This document shows, piece by piece, positions 10,752-20,263 of a stretch of DNA of 64,000 bases (within the stretch, counting starts at the first letter, position 1; each line of letters begins with the position of its first letter). Below the pieces are notes generated by a model. That model saw nothing but the letters and a program-made list of their open reading frames with translations. It was not told the origin of the DNA and did not search any database. The DNA is from Symsagittifera roscoffensis (taxonomy: Eukaryota > Xenacoelomorpha > Acoela > Convolutidae), in contig NC_087066.1 of the NCBI RefSeq assembly GCF_963678635.1, positions 29,951,301 through 30,015,300 on the forward strand, given 5' to 3'. The position numbers were made by a program, and so were the translations under genes.

Positions 10752-11153
10752 TTGAAGTTGTTATGTGTCATGCACGCCCAAATCGAAAATTTAAAAATTG
10801 TTTCGTCACTCATAATTGACCTCTTCCAATTCGTGAATTTGCACGATTAACACTGTTAAACCGTCGCAACTGCCAATTTTCCCACTCGGCTGCTATCAAT
10901 AAAATTTCGATATCGTCATGAATTTTGAGCGCCATTCTGGCCGAATGTCACATATTCCCCGGACAACCTGGTCAATGTCCTCATTGAGCCTCGTTGAGTT
11001 CATTAAAATGGTACAGTGCCATCGAGCAGAATTTACATAATGAATGGAAAAACTTTCATCTAAACTCATATTGAATCACTGCAAACTACAAATGGCATCA
11101 TACTACATCGCTAGTGCCTTCTAATATTTTCCAATGATCTGCACCTTGAGGAT
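10752..11153. repeat. Direct repeat copy B (PLE-associated)
   Basis: Partner of 9462-9838. It carries an extra segment of about 19 bases after TTGAAGTTGTTAT, then follows copy A closely to GATCTGCACCTTG. Confidence 0.8.
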
Positions 11154-11408
11154 ATAATATAAGTTAAATTATCTTCCTGACTTTCAGTGCTTTTATCACG
11201 ATTTAAAACTTCGTCTTCTAAGGACAGTCCTGCCAACCAACAAACTAAAATTATCCTGCTATACTTCCTCACTTCGGAAATTTAGTTGACATTGGTCCTG
11301 ATTATTAAATTTTACAAACTTGGTGGTTAGAAAAACAATGATATAATCTCCCTATCCAAGAGATTATATGCTGTGCTTTGACATATGCTTCTTGACATGC
11401 TCGTACAT

Positions 11409-11789
11409 TCAAGCAGTCATGTTGACTATGAACCAAGGCATCAGTCGTCTTCTGGCCGATATTCTTTTCACTTCCATCGGAACGTTCAAAATTTTGCACC
11501 TTGTCTGAGAAAGATCTATATCTTTTAGACAATCAAGTTCCTCTAAATGTTCTTTGGTCGGTGCTTCTTGTCGATTGTTCTCCTTAACATGAGCTCCTTT
11601 ACGTGCAGTCATGTTGGCTCTGAACCATGGCATCAGTCGTCTCCTGGCCCATGTTTTTTTCACTTCAATCGGAATGTTCAAGGTTCTGCACATTGTCTCA
11701 AAAAGATCTAAATCTTTTTTGAGACAATCAAGTTCCTCTAACTGTTCTTTGGTCGGTGCTTCTTGTCGATTGTTCTCCTTAACATGAGA
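11409..11789 (-). repeat. Two-copy tandem repeat of about 196 bp, coding-like
   Basis: A minus frame (11409-11807) contains the segment HVKENNRQEAPTKE, LEELDCLK, ARRRLMPWF twice, from DNA units at about 11410-11593 and 11603-11788. The copies differ at several codons and by a small indel, so this duplication is older than the one at 8895-9306. Confidence 0.8.
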
Positions 11790-11989
11790 TTCCAGCCATA
11801 GAATCAAATCGCCATCATAACCACAACTATCACTATCGTTATGGGCAGAGAGGAGTCCGGTAAACCCATGGAGAGAAGCTCTCCAGAGTCCCAGATCAAC
11901 ACCAGATTACTTCGCCCGGGATACCACCATGTTTGTAACAAACAATTGCACGGGAATTCATCATGTGTTAACATGATGCTTCTCCAATT

Positions 11990-13567
11990 TCGTTTCCCCG
12001 AATCTTCCAGTAGTGTTCCACTTCCATCATCACTCGATGGAATTCGCCACTTCGTTTACTGCATTGTATTCCGTTGCTGTTGATCCTTTCTACTTCTTTC
12101 TTCCAAAATCATTAAGTTTCACATTAACATATCCAATGAACTTGCTTCCGACTATCGGTTCTAATTCATCCTTGGTTATTTTAGTAACTGCGGCGAACAT
12201 CTTACAGAGTTACTCGTAAGATTTCTCCGACAATCTCGCATTTCTTACCTATTTTGGCACTGTGAAAGCTTGATCTATTATCGTCCTTGTGCTTTTTATG
12301 TCCACTGCCACGAAAATTACTGGATATCGGATTATGCACATTGGAGCCATCATCGAGCCAACTAGGTATTGAGCTCAAGACGTTCTGCGATAAGTTTCAC
12401 TGTGTCTGATGTTCATCTCCAATTCTATCGCTTCTCTCTCTTTTCCGATATATGTCTGTTCAGCCTGTAAAACTCCCGGAAAAACTTATGGCCGTGACCA
12501 TACTATGTTTTTTGTTCTAGATTCAATAGTCATTCTTAAGAACCAAACAAACTGTAGGATCCTAGTGCAGTCACTAGATTCACTTTAGTTCCTCAATGAC
12601 AATCTGCGATAGCTCGGTTTACGTTCTTGTCTTCATCACTATATTTCCGAACAGTATCGTCAGTTCTTTATGCTGTCTCGCAAGTGCTTTTACGCAGTCA
12701 AGACCTCCACACATGTCACCTTCTAGTCCACAGATTTTCGCCAGACAGCTACCAGGTTTGACCCAGTCTTCTGATCCTCAGTCCGGCAAATCCACATTTT
12801 TCTCTCAATTGCCCCTTGAGGCTGTCGGCATCAAGTTGTAGATGATGTTGAGGTTGAGCAATTTGCAATCTGCAATCAATTCTCTCTGCACATCCTGCGT
12901 CGCTCGCAATATTGAATCGACAATTGGACACGGGCACCATGATGGCTTCATTAACTCCTACACTACCATCAAGCTTGTCCTAAGTAGTTCATATGAGAAC
13001 CCAATCCAAACTCCACTCTGTTGTCAGGTTTCGGTACAGAAGCTGCAGTCACCTTTTCTTCCAATTTAAATCCTAGATTGACTTGCTGACTGGCAACACT
13101 TCTTATTGTTGATATTATCGACAACCAGAATTTCAGTAACACAACTTGCTCTTAGACGAAATAACAATCACGTATGTCCTCATTGATGGAAGGATTGAAT
13201 GCCATTCCAATTTTTTCCGACACATAGTGGTATGACTTATTTCTGATCGGTCCACAGTACTCACTGGACTTCAGCAGTGCTCCATCGATTTTTTAATGAG
13301 CCTAAGCTCCTTATTCGAGAATTTTCGGATTTAATCGATCTTTCTCAAGGTTCTAGTTCCACAGGTTTTTTTCTTATTCAGTCACAGGGGCTCGCTTTGG
13401 TGAATGTCCCACAGCAATTGTAAGAGAAAATTCTTTGCCAATTCACTGCCTTCTTTCATCATTTTCATACAGTAATTAGTGCTGAGACCGACATCTGCTC
13501 CAACATGAACCAGACGAAACAGAGAGCATCTCTCCCCTTTGCAAACACTATTGCAGCTTTCCATCAT
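11990..13567 (-). pseudogene. Decayed tandem copy of the 13.56-15.0 kb coding unit
   Basis: This stretch parallels 13.56-15.0 kb at an offset of about 1.45-1.54 kb. The frame at 13382-13567 reads KEGSELAKNFLLQLLWDIHQSEP, against REGSELAKTLLIQALLDIHQSKP within the 478-aa ORF. Other matched phrases lie near 12021/13561 and 12540/14010. It has many stops and no long frame. It is either a fossil internal domain duplication of the polyprotein or a second decayed copy. Confidence 0.6.
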
Positions 13568-13916
13568 CTCTCGGTGGATTTCATCATTCCCGTCTATTGC
13601 ATTATAACCTGTCGCTGTTGATCCTCTCTATTTGTGTCTTTCAAAATCACTGAAGTTCCCGCTAGCATATCCTATGAATTTCTTTCCTAGTATCGGTTCT
13701 AACTCATTCTTGGTTCTTCCTGGAACTGCGGCAAACATCCTGCATAGCAAATCGTAAGATTTCTGGGTAACGGCTTTGGGACATCGGTGCCAACGTCGAT
13801 CCTATTAGGTATCGCGCTCCAGACTTTCGGCGATAAATTTTACTCTGCCTGATTTTCATTTTCACTTCTTTTGCTTCTCTCCATTTCCCAATATGTTTCT
13901 GTTCAATTTGTAACGC

Positions 13917-14250
13917 TCACGGAAACACTTCTACACTGATTGCTGTTACCATCCCAAGTTTTTGTTTTAGATTCAGTAGTAACTCTAAAGAACCAAACAT
14001 GCTGTAGAATCCTAGTGCAGTCACTAGATTCACTTCATTTCCTCCATGGCAATCTGCAAATAGTTCTGTTTCTTTTTTCGCTTTCATCACTATGTTTCCG
14101 AGCAGTATCGTCAATTGCTTGAGCTGTTTCGCCAATGTCTTCATGCAGTCGAAACCTCAACACATATGACCTTCTAGTCCGCAGACATTCGCCAGACAGT
14201 GACCAGGTTCGACCCAATTTATTCAGGTCTTCAGCCAGGCAACTCCACAT
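13917..14250 (-). pseudogene. C-terminal continuation of the 478-aa protein, frameshifted
   Basis: Two overlapping minus frames continue directly from the 478-aa ORF. The first is 14035-14250 (LAEDLNKLGRTWSLSGECL) and the second is 13917-14144 (NEVNLVTALGFYSMFGSLEL). Both look like mostly helical protein. The frame change near 14060-14140 breaks what was probably one polypeptide. I do not recognise a named domain. Confidence 0.5.
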
Positions 14251-15667
14251 TGTTCTCTCGGTTGCTTCTAGAGGCTGTTGTCATCAACTTGTATATGACA
14301 ATTAGGTCGCGCAAATTGCAATCTGTATTTGGTTGCTTTTGCACATCATGCGTCGCTCGTAATATGTAATCAGCATTTGGACTCGGGCACCATGATGGTT
14401 TCAATAACTCCCATACCACCATCAGGTTCATTCTCAGTAACTCATTTGAGAAACCCAATCCAAACTCCACTCGGTTATCAGAAATCGGTATGGAAGGTGC
14501 AGTCACCTTTTCTTCCAATACAAGTTCCATTTTAATTTGTTGGCTGGCAAGTCTTCTTATCGTTGAAAATCTTGACAACCAGAACCTCAGCAACACCATT
14601 TTTTCGTTATCATAGTAACAATCACGTATGTCTTTATTGCTGAAAGGATTATATGCCATTCCAACAATTCCAGACCCATAATGGTATGACTTTTTTCTGA
14701 TTGGTCCACAGTATTCACAGGACTTTAGCAGTGTCCCCATTGATTCTTTCGTGAGCCTAAGCTCTGTGTTCGAGAATCTCCGGATTTTATCGATCTTCTT
14801 CAATGGTTCTAGTTCTAAAGGTTCTTTCATGTTCACTCGCATTGGCTTGCTTTGATGAATGTCCAATAGCGCTTGTATGAGCAAGGTCTTTGCTAACTCA
14901 CTGCCTTCTCTCAACTGTTTTGCACAATTATTCAGCGCTGGTACCAATATTTGTTCCAACATGAACCGGAAGAAACAGAGAGCAACTCTCCGTTTCGCAA
15001 ATGATACTGCCGCTCCTTCGCGGATCATAAGGTCTCTCAGACTCGTCCTCAAGAGCACCTTTTCTTCTTTCGATCTTTTACTTTCTTCCGAATTATACTC
15101 TTCCATCGTCAATTTCGTCATAGACCAAGTTCTGACGTACGGTATCTCTATTAGAGCTTGTATATTCGGAGTTGTTTGCCTTTCTTCTTCAAAGTGACGT
15201 AGTATCACTGCTCTCCACGGTAAGCTCACCAATTGATCCACCGCTTCCGCGCGCATTTCGAAGGAGACTAACATTCTATACGCCTTTTGCTTCATCGTTG
15301 TGCCCTGTATCATTTCTTCCAGGTAACATTTCATGACACTTTTATTTTCTAGAGCGATTAGGTGTCCTCTAGCTGAATTCCTATACTCCGTCATTTCCAT
15401 ATATCCACCGGCAGCTTCGTCGATTGAGACGGTATCCGGTTCTGTCAATCGGTTGTATTCCACTGGGGTCAACTGTCCTATGACGCTTCCCTTTCCGTGA
15501 TTCATGCATGATGGTCCAGAGTCGCGAAGGGTACATTCACCACACTGGCTGAGTATATCCAGTTTTAGTGTAGCTCCAGTTAGAGTGCGGTCACTCGTCT
15601 TGTTCTTATAACTGGCAGATCTTAATCCTGCCATGAGGATGGGTGGCACCATCGTTACATCGGTCAT
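14231..15667 (-). CDS. Unknown 478-aa protein, longest open frame of the repeat block
   Basis: This is an open frame of 478 codons from an ATG at 15665-15667 and the largest ORF in the window. It has Cys pairs near the N-terminus (CGECTLRDSGPSC, about residues 37-49) and a second C-x2-C (KSCEYCGP, about residue 308), which might bind metal. Most of the rest is charged and helix-prone, with no signal peptide or membrane segment that I can see. It overlaps the upstream frame by 4 bases and is followed by frameshifted continuation. Its length in decayed surroundings suggests a younger insertion or selection until recently. I assign no function. Confidence 0.5.
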   Translation of the reverse strand: MTDVTMVPPILMAGLRSASYKNKTSDRTLTGATLKLDILSQCGECTLRDSGPSCMNHGKGSVIGQLTPVEYNRLTEPDTVSIDEAAGGYMEMTEYRNSARGHLIALENKSVMKCYLEEMIQGTTMKQKAYRMLVSFEMRAEAVDQLVSLPWRAVILRHFEEERQTTPNIQALIEIPYVRTWSMTKLTMEEYNSEESKRSKEEKVLLRTSLRDLMIREGAAVSFAKRRVALCFFRFMLEQILVPALNNCAKQLREGSELAKTLLIQALLDIHQSKPMRVNMKEPLELEPLKKIDKIRRFSNTELRLTKESMGTLLKSCEYCGPIRKKSYHYGSGIVGMAYNPFSNKDIRDCYYDNEKMVLLRFWLSRFSTIRRLASQQIKMELVLEEKVTAPSIPISDNRVEFGLGFSNELLRMNLMVVWELLKPSWCPSPNADYILRATHDVQKQPNTDCNLRDLIVIYKLMTTASRSNRENNVELPG

Positions 15668-16314
15668 GGATCTGGACGTGCCCGCAATCTGTCATCGCCT
15701 TGCCCCATGTCTATTGCATCTTTGATTTGCTTTCGTTTGGATGAGTTAACAGCCTTTGCTGAAGTTTCAGAATCCCTTTTCGTCTCTCCAGTTTTTCTTA
15801 ACGTCACTTTGTTGCCCAATTTCATCTTCATCTCGTTGATTTTTTCGATCACCATTTTCGATTGCATCGTTCTTTTTCGAGTTCTGGAAAAGTATACGAC
15901 TTCCTCGTTGCTTTCTTGTTGCGTCGCCTTGATCGGAGAGTTAACTTCACTTTCGTCGGTGGCCGAATCAATAAGCAATTCGATAAAATTTCCCTTCACA
16001 TACGTCCAATTTATCAACTATTTCCCGCATCAGTGGTCCCTTGAGACCTGTTTTCAACATCGACTGGGTCCCGTAGAACTTCACCACTGTCCAAACTTCT
16101 TCCGTGAAAGCGGCTCTGTCCATATTACAGCCCGTTTTTTTCTCATGATCCCTGTGGTGAACTTCTTACTCTTCTTTTGGAAAATTCCCAAGAAAGGTAC
16201 TCGGGCCGCGCCTTTTATTCTTCTCCTATGCGGAGACTCCATCAAAAGATTCCTTGCAGCGGCTTTAAACTTGCCAGGAGAGCTGCTCTCCGGCAAGTTA
16301 TGGCTTAGGTTCAA
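15664..16314 (-). pseudogene. Basic linker region upstream of the 478-aa ORF
   Basis: The minus frames 16081-16314 and 15664-16017 are joined through a third frame reading VVKFYGTQSMLKTGLKGP (about 15990-16090). That implies two frameshifts in one former coding region. The last part is Lys/Arg-rich (SRTRKRTMQSK; SSKRKQIKDA). I recognise no domain. The plus-strand ORF over the same bases is hydrophobic only because it is antisense to basic sequence. Confidence 0.45.
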
Positions 16315-16706
16315 AATGTTGAGGGACGTTCATCTTCCGCTGGTTCAGTCGTCCCTTCCAACGTTTCTTCCAACTTCGTAATCGTCCCAGAAACTAAAGT
16401 CTAGGCTGGACACACCAAATGTTGAGGCTTTGTCGTCCTATTTCCCACTTGGTCGGGATCCTGTTCAATCGGTTCCTCCGGTTGACGGTCTTCGCTCTCC
16501 TTGTCGTCTCGTTTTTCATTTTTTCCTAAGCCTGAAGGTCCCTGTTCGTCATTCATTGTTTCGACTGGAAATTTCGGCACGACTAGTTTGCCAGCTGACT
16601 TGTCTTCGTTTTCTCCTTGTTTTTTATTTAACTTCCTCAGAGCCGAAGGGTGCTAGAGCACTCCTAGTCACCAGTTTCCCACTTATTGCTAATTTTGGTT
16701 TCACAC

Positions 16707-17009
16707 TCAGATTAATGCTGCTTCTTGCCAGATTGCTTTGCCGCTCATGACAGTTGGCGCCAGGTCCAACTCAGCCGGTTCTTCCTCGATTCTTCCAGAT
16801 TTCGGAGTGGCCGCATTGCTCATCCTTCTCCTCGTCGACTCATCCACTAAGCAAACTGCGTGTACTGCAGCACGGCAGCATTTCTGCCAACGAAGAACGG
16901 GTCCATCCTGAGAAATTTTCCATCCTTCTTTCATTGGTCTTGAAGGCTCCCAAGTGAGCTTTGTTTCTTTGGCGTTCTGTCTCTTTTCTCCTTTTTCCTT
17001 GATCTCCAT
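16707..17009 (-). pseudogene. Hypothetical fragment beside a palindrome
   Basis: A 100-aa minus frame rich in Lys, Glu and Trp (TWEPSRPMKEGWKISQDGP). Its first codons lie inside the left arm of the perfect palindrome at 16990-17067, so the reading frame start is probably an artefact of that rearrangement. No domain recognised. Confidence 0.3.
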
Positions 17010-17067
17010 TCCTCTAAACCACAGCTAATTATCTGTGGTTTAGAGGAATGGAGATCAAGGAAAAAGG
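16990..17067. repeat. Perfect inverted repeat: 35-bp arms, 8-base loop
   Basis: Bases 16990-17024 and 17033-17067 are exact reverse complements, separated by CTAATTAT. The repeat separates the SGNH-like coding piece from the downstream frames. Confidence 0.95.
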
Positions 17068-18208
17068 TGTTCATTCAACACCAGCTTGTGTAGCGAATGA
17101 TCCTTGAATCCTATCATAGCGTTTGAGATATCCGACCTTACTGCAGGCAATTCTGACCAATGTGGCCTCAGATTCCTCGCATCCACTTCGCGATTTGGAG
17201 CAGGTATGATCACATCATATTTCCTTTCTGAGAGTAGTGCTATCATTGCATACTCAAACTTCAGTCCATCCGGGAGGTGTGCATCTCTCGGAGACAACAC
17301 GAACACTGGCTTTCGCATTATCTTCTGGAATCCGCCTATGGACTCCAGAAGGTCTTTGATTGCTGGCCAAACTGCATCCTCCGCCGTTGTAGGCTCTCTG
17401 AGTCTGCTCAGGAGATTTCTACTATGCAGGTGATCATTAATGCCGGCGAACACGACTGTTATCGGATTATTTTGGTTTGTCGTTGAACCCCGATGTTGCC
17501 ATTGATGTGGATTGCATCCAATCCAGGTCGATTCCTGCCAACATTATCACATCGGGCCAAAACAAAGTATGAGAGGTATGCACAAAGTCCGAACTCGCAA
17601 TCATCAATTTCGTTACTTTCCTCATCTCTGCTTTGTCGTACGCTGCGAAGATGGTCTCGTCTATTCGAAGTTTCAACTAACCGTATCTTTCAGCATCACA
17701 TCCTTGGGCTACTGTCTTCAGATAGGCTCTTTCTTTAACATGAGCCGGAGGTGCTCGCACTTGCTTAAACTTCTTCACATGTTGCCCCGTTGGTGCTCTA
17801 CTGGTCAAAAATCTCCCCGGTCTCTCTGTATGATGGTGTTGTTTGACGGCAGTCCCTCAAGGTCAACAAATCGTAATGCTGTCGTCGAGCTGAAGTTAAT
17901 TTCGTCTGCTATCAACCAGTCTACTCCCACAATCGAATACATCCATTCACTGATAGTCTCGCGCCATTTAGTATTCTCATCGCATCGGTTGCAAACTTTA
18001 CTGTCTGAGGTTTCAGCTTCAAGAGATTTTGTTTGTAAACTTGCCAGGGAGACGGTAATGGTCTTGACCACATCATGGAACTTCTATCAGGACGTCGCTC
18101 CTCCCTGCTTGTACTGGTCGTCGTCTCAGATCTGGAGTTGCCTGAGGTCGTTTCCAGCGCTTGATTGACTGGTCCCAACCTTCGTCGGGGATGAATGGTC
18201 CTCCTCAC
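17055..18208 (-). pseudogene. SGNH-hydrolase-like fragment, frameshifted
   Basis: Minus-strand frames run in order. The first is RRTIHPRRRLGPVN (17921-18208), then VGVDWLIADEINFSSTTAL (17805-18071). Next come FWPDVIMLAGIDLDWMQS (17467-17676) and FAGINDHLHSRNLLSRL (17055-17453). The last contains G-I-N-D, compatible with block III (GxND) of SGNH/GDSL hydrolases, which act as esterases or lipases. The block I GDS and block V D-x-x-H are not convincing here, so the enzyme call is tentative. Stops and frame changes at about 17460, 17700-17800 and 18000 break it. Confidence 0.5.
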
Positions 18209-18228
18209 TGATGCTTCACTTAGTCGAT

Positions 18229-18576
18229 TCAGTATGTCTGATCTTTGTTGGGCATCTTTTTTATATTCCTCTCGGAGGTCTTTGAGGTTTTCGCTGATTT
18301 CGTTACGGCAGCAGCTCCTCTTTTCTTCATTACTTCTGAGGAGAGCTTCACTCTGTCGGTATAATCAATTGTTCCATAGGGTGCAGTCACCCCGGAACCT
18401 AGCACACTCTTGTTGGCCACAAATCGGCCAGCGGCTTCCACCAGCTGTTGCATAGTTCGTTCCACGACTGGACCACCCAGGGTGTCAATTGGGTCCGGGA
18501 TTGTCACTCTTCCGGGCGCCGCTGGGATTTGCAATTCTGTTGTTTGACTTAGTTCGCGGGGCGTCAGAAGCTCCAA
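18229..18576 (-). pseudogene. Polar linker segment matched by the plus-strand copy
   Basis: The minus frame reads PAAPGRVTIPDPIDTLG, VVERTMQQLVEAAGRF and TAPYGTIDYTDRVKLSSE. The plus strand at about 19.84-20.13 kb encodes near-identical phrases (VERTMQQLVEAAGR; TAPYGTIDCTDRVELSSE) across frame changes. The two loci are therefore copies of one family in opposite orientation. No enzymatic motif. Confidence 0.65.
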
Positions 18577-18657
18577 GGGGACTGCTCTCGAGGATCATTC
18601 CCTGCGGGAAATGATCGTTACATTGCGGTCGCTACTCCAAGTCGTTCCGATTGCTCC

Positions 18658-18900
18658 TTATTTTCCTGCCTCAAGCGTTCTATCCCCTCGGTTCCCACGG
18701 TTGTCATGCCCCAAGATATTCGTTAGGACGGCCAGCAACATAACTACCTCTGGGTCTTCCAGAGCGAAGTCTCGATCCATCAGCCGAAGATAGATCGCAT
18801 CTATTACCGGTCCTACATAGGCCTCTGCAAGGTCCTTTGACTCATTCAGGTCGAAATTATCAAGTTCGTGTGATTCGGTTTTGATTATCTGTATGCGCAA
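18658..18900 (-). pseudogene. Acidic fragment at the head of the SGNH-like polyprotein
   Basis: An 80-aa minus frame (ESHELDNFDLNESKDLAEAY, then VVMLLAVLTNILGHDNRG) immediately upstream of the polar linker, followed by a stop. It is assigned to the same polyprotein by position. No domain recognised. Confidence 0.35.
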
Positions 18901-19362
18901 TTGAAATTTGATGAGTAATTAAACGATCAATCAAGATCTAGAAAAAAGGCCAAGACTATCACATCTGCTAATATTACTCCAAAATCATAATAAAATTGAT
19001 TTAAAAAACAGTCAGATAAGAAGATTTGATTTAAGATAAATTAAAAATCAATTCAATTCTAAAATCTTGAAAAATGATCTAAGAGTGGACAGTCGACAAT
19101 TTAGACCTATTCCTGAAATTTTTGTTGAAGCATTCGTGATCACTAACCCTTTCAAACCCAAGATTCTATTAACATAACAATCTAACACATTACACATAAC
19201 ACATTCGACCTATACTCAACCTGTACTCAACCGATACTCAAAAAGTATTACTTATGTAAATACACTTCTATGTTGGTATCAGAAAAGATCACATGTATCA
19301 GCGCATACAGCTCCCAAAGATGCAGTCGTATATTGGGTCGTATATTGGAAGCGACCGTTCGT
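18901..19362. other. AT-rich gap without supported features
   Basis: The first 360 bases are AT-rich with only chance-length frames. It separates the macro-domain fragment from the SGNH-like block, so the two need not come from the same insertion. Confidence 0.5.
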
Positions 19363-19680
19363 TTACCCCTTCTCCACCAAGAAGTCTCTCAGTCTCGTCA
19401 GGGACAGAACCAAATCTTCAGGGTCCACATGCTGCTTTTCCGTTGCCCTCGTCACCAAGAAGCATAAGTACTTTCCTGGTATTTGCGAATCCGCCTGAAG
19501 CAAAGCTGCTACAACTCCTATTCCTGGTCTTTGCTTCCACAAAAATTCTATGTTTTTATATTCCCTCTTAATATCTGCTGCTAACCCGATTCTGAAACTC
19601 ATGTCCGCTGTAATCGCTATCGCACACGTCCTATCCGTAAGTCTAAAATCGCTATCTCTTAGTATCTATTGGAGTATTCA
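19363..19680 (-). pseudogene. Macro-domain-like fragment (ADP-ribose binding fold)
   Basis: The minus strand reads CAIAITADMSFRIGLAADIK, then a short spacer, KQRPGIGVVAALLQ, GKYLCFLVTRATEKQ and LVLSLTRLRDFLVEKG. This order resembles small macro domains of the Poa1/OARD1 type: a substrate-binding D-M/F-x-x-G-x-A-x-x-I/F-K loop, a K-P-x-x-G-x-V strand, then a Y-L-V-T-K-like strand and a helix. Macro domains bind or hydrolyse ADP-ribose derivatives. The C-terminal loop with the G-x-G turn is missing. Retroelements with macro domains in pol exist in my recollection, but I could not check this. Confidence 0.5.
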
Positions 19681-19829
19681 TTTGGCATGTTAAAATTTGA
19701 CTCTACTACTCACCATATGTCTGCTTTCTTAGGGCTTTACCCACACTGAACAATTATCAAAAACAAATTAAAAATAGAAACTAGAGGCAGAAACAGATAA
19801 AGGCCCTAAAAAACCAGACATAAGGAGAA

Positions 19830-20230
19830 GGCAAACTCCAGCAGCGCCCGGAAGACTGACGGTCCCGGACCCAATTAACACCCTGGGTGATCCAGTCGTG
19901 GAACGAACCATGCAACAGCTAGTGGAAGCCGCTGGCCGACTTGTTTCAACAGGAGTGTGCCAGGTTCCGAGTTGACTGCACCCTATGGAACAATCGATTG
20001 TACCGACAGAGTGGAGCTCTCCTCAGAAGTAATGAAGAAAACAGGAGCTGCTGCCGTAACGAAATCAGCAAAAACACCTCAAAGACCTCCGAGAGGATTA
20101 TAAGGGAGATACCTATGAAGAAAGTGTATTTGACATACGGGAAAACAATCAAATTAGAAACAGTTTCACAGGAGTCCCGGAGACGGATATGCGAGCATAA
20201 TTAAGCCAATAGACGTGTAGTCCAGCATGG
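19830..20230 (+). pseudogene. Plus-strand copy of the polar linker segment
   Basis: Between about 19.84 and 20.13 kb the plus strand encodes, with frame changes, the same phrases as the minus-strand frame at 18229-18576 (VERTMQQLVEAAGR; TAPYGTIDCTDRVELSSE; AAAVTKSAKT). It runs directly into the SGNH domain at 20264. Stops show it is not translated as one piece. Confidence 0.6.
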
Positions 20231-20263
20231 ATCATGCAATAACCACCTCTTGGAACGTCGCAA

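Larger units (their letters stand above)
7880..11153 (-). mobile_element. Penelope-like retroelement (PLE), decayed, with PHD finger
   Basis: On the minus strand, reading from about 10.1 kb down to 7.96 kb, there is a PLE N-terminal domain and an RT core with LDVKSLYT and LAMGASLAVILANLWLKDYE. A PHD-type zinc finger, RT motif C and the region after it follow. The C-terminal GIY-YIG part is not visible on this strand. A 377-400-bp direct repeat brackets the N-terminal piece and interrupts the ORF. A related short sequence beginning TGTAACATTCGCCCGGA occurs at about 7896 and again at about 10079, probably remnants of element ends. Confidence 0.8.
11400..19680 (-). mobile_element. Minus-strand block of a retroelement-type polyprotein (macro, SGNH, unknown domains)
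   Basis: Consecutive minus-strand frames form one orientation-consistent block. They are a macro-domain fragment (19.36-19.68 kb), an acidic segment (18.66-18.90), a Pro/Thr-rich segment (18.23-18.58), an SGNH-like fragment (17.05-18.2), basic segments (15.66-17.0) and a 478-aa ORF (14.23-15.67). Tandem-duplicated decayed copies follow (11.4-14.2). A plus-strand piece of the same family lies at 19.83-21.12 kb. Frameshifts separate almost all parts. No RT, integrase or LTR is visible here, so the element class is inferred only from its surroundings and repeat behaviour. Confidence 0.5.

Noticed and set aside
10800-10860. Possible hammerhead motif on the minus strand of the 9.46/10.75-kb direct repeats
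   Set aside because: GACGAAAC and ATGAG-like words are present but the CTGANGA box is missing.
14859-15197. 112-aa plus-strand ORF
   Set aside because: Shadow of the 478-aa minus-strand ORF.
15707-16381. 224-aa plus-strand ORF with hydrophobic, membrane-like composition
   Set aside because: It is antisense to Lys/Arg-rich minus-strand coding remnants, which produces Leu/Phe/Ser-rich readings. The minus strand matches its neighbours in orientation and content.
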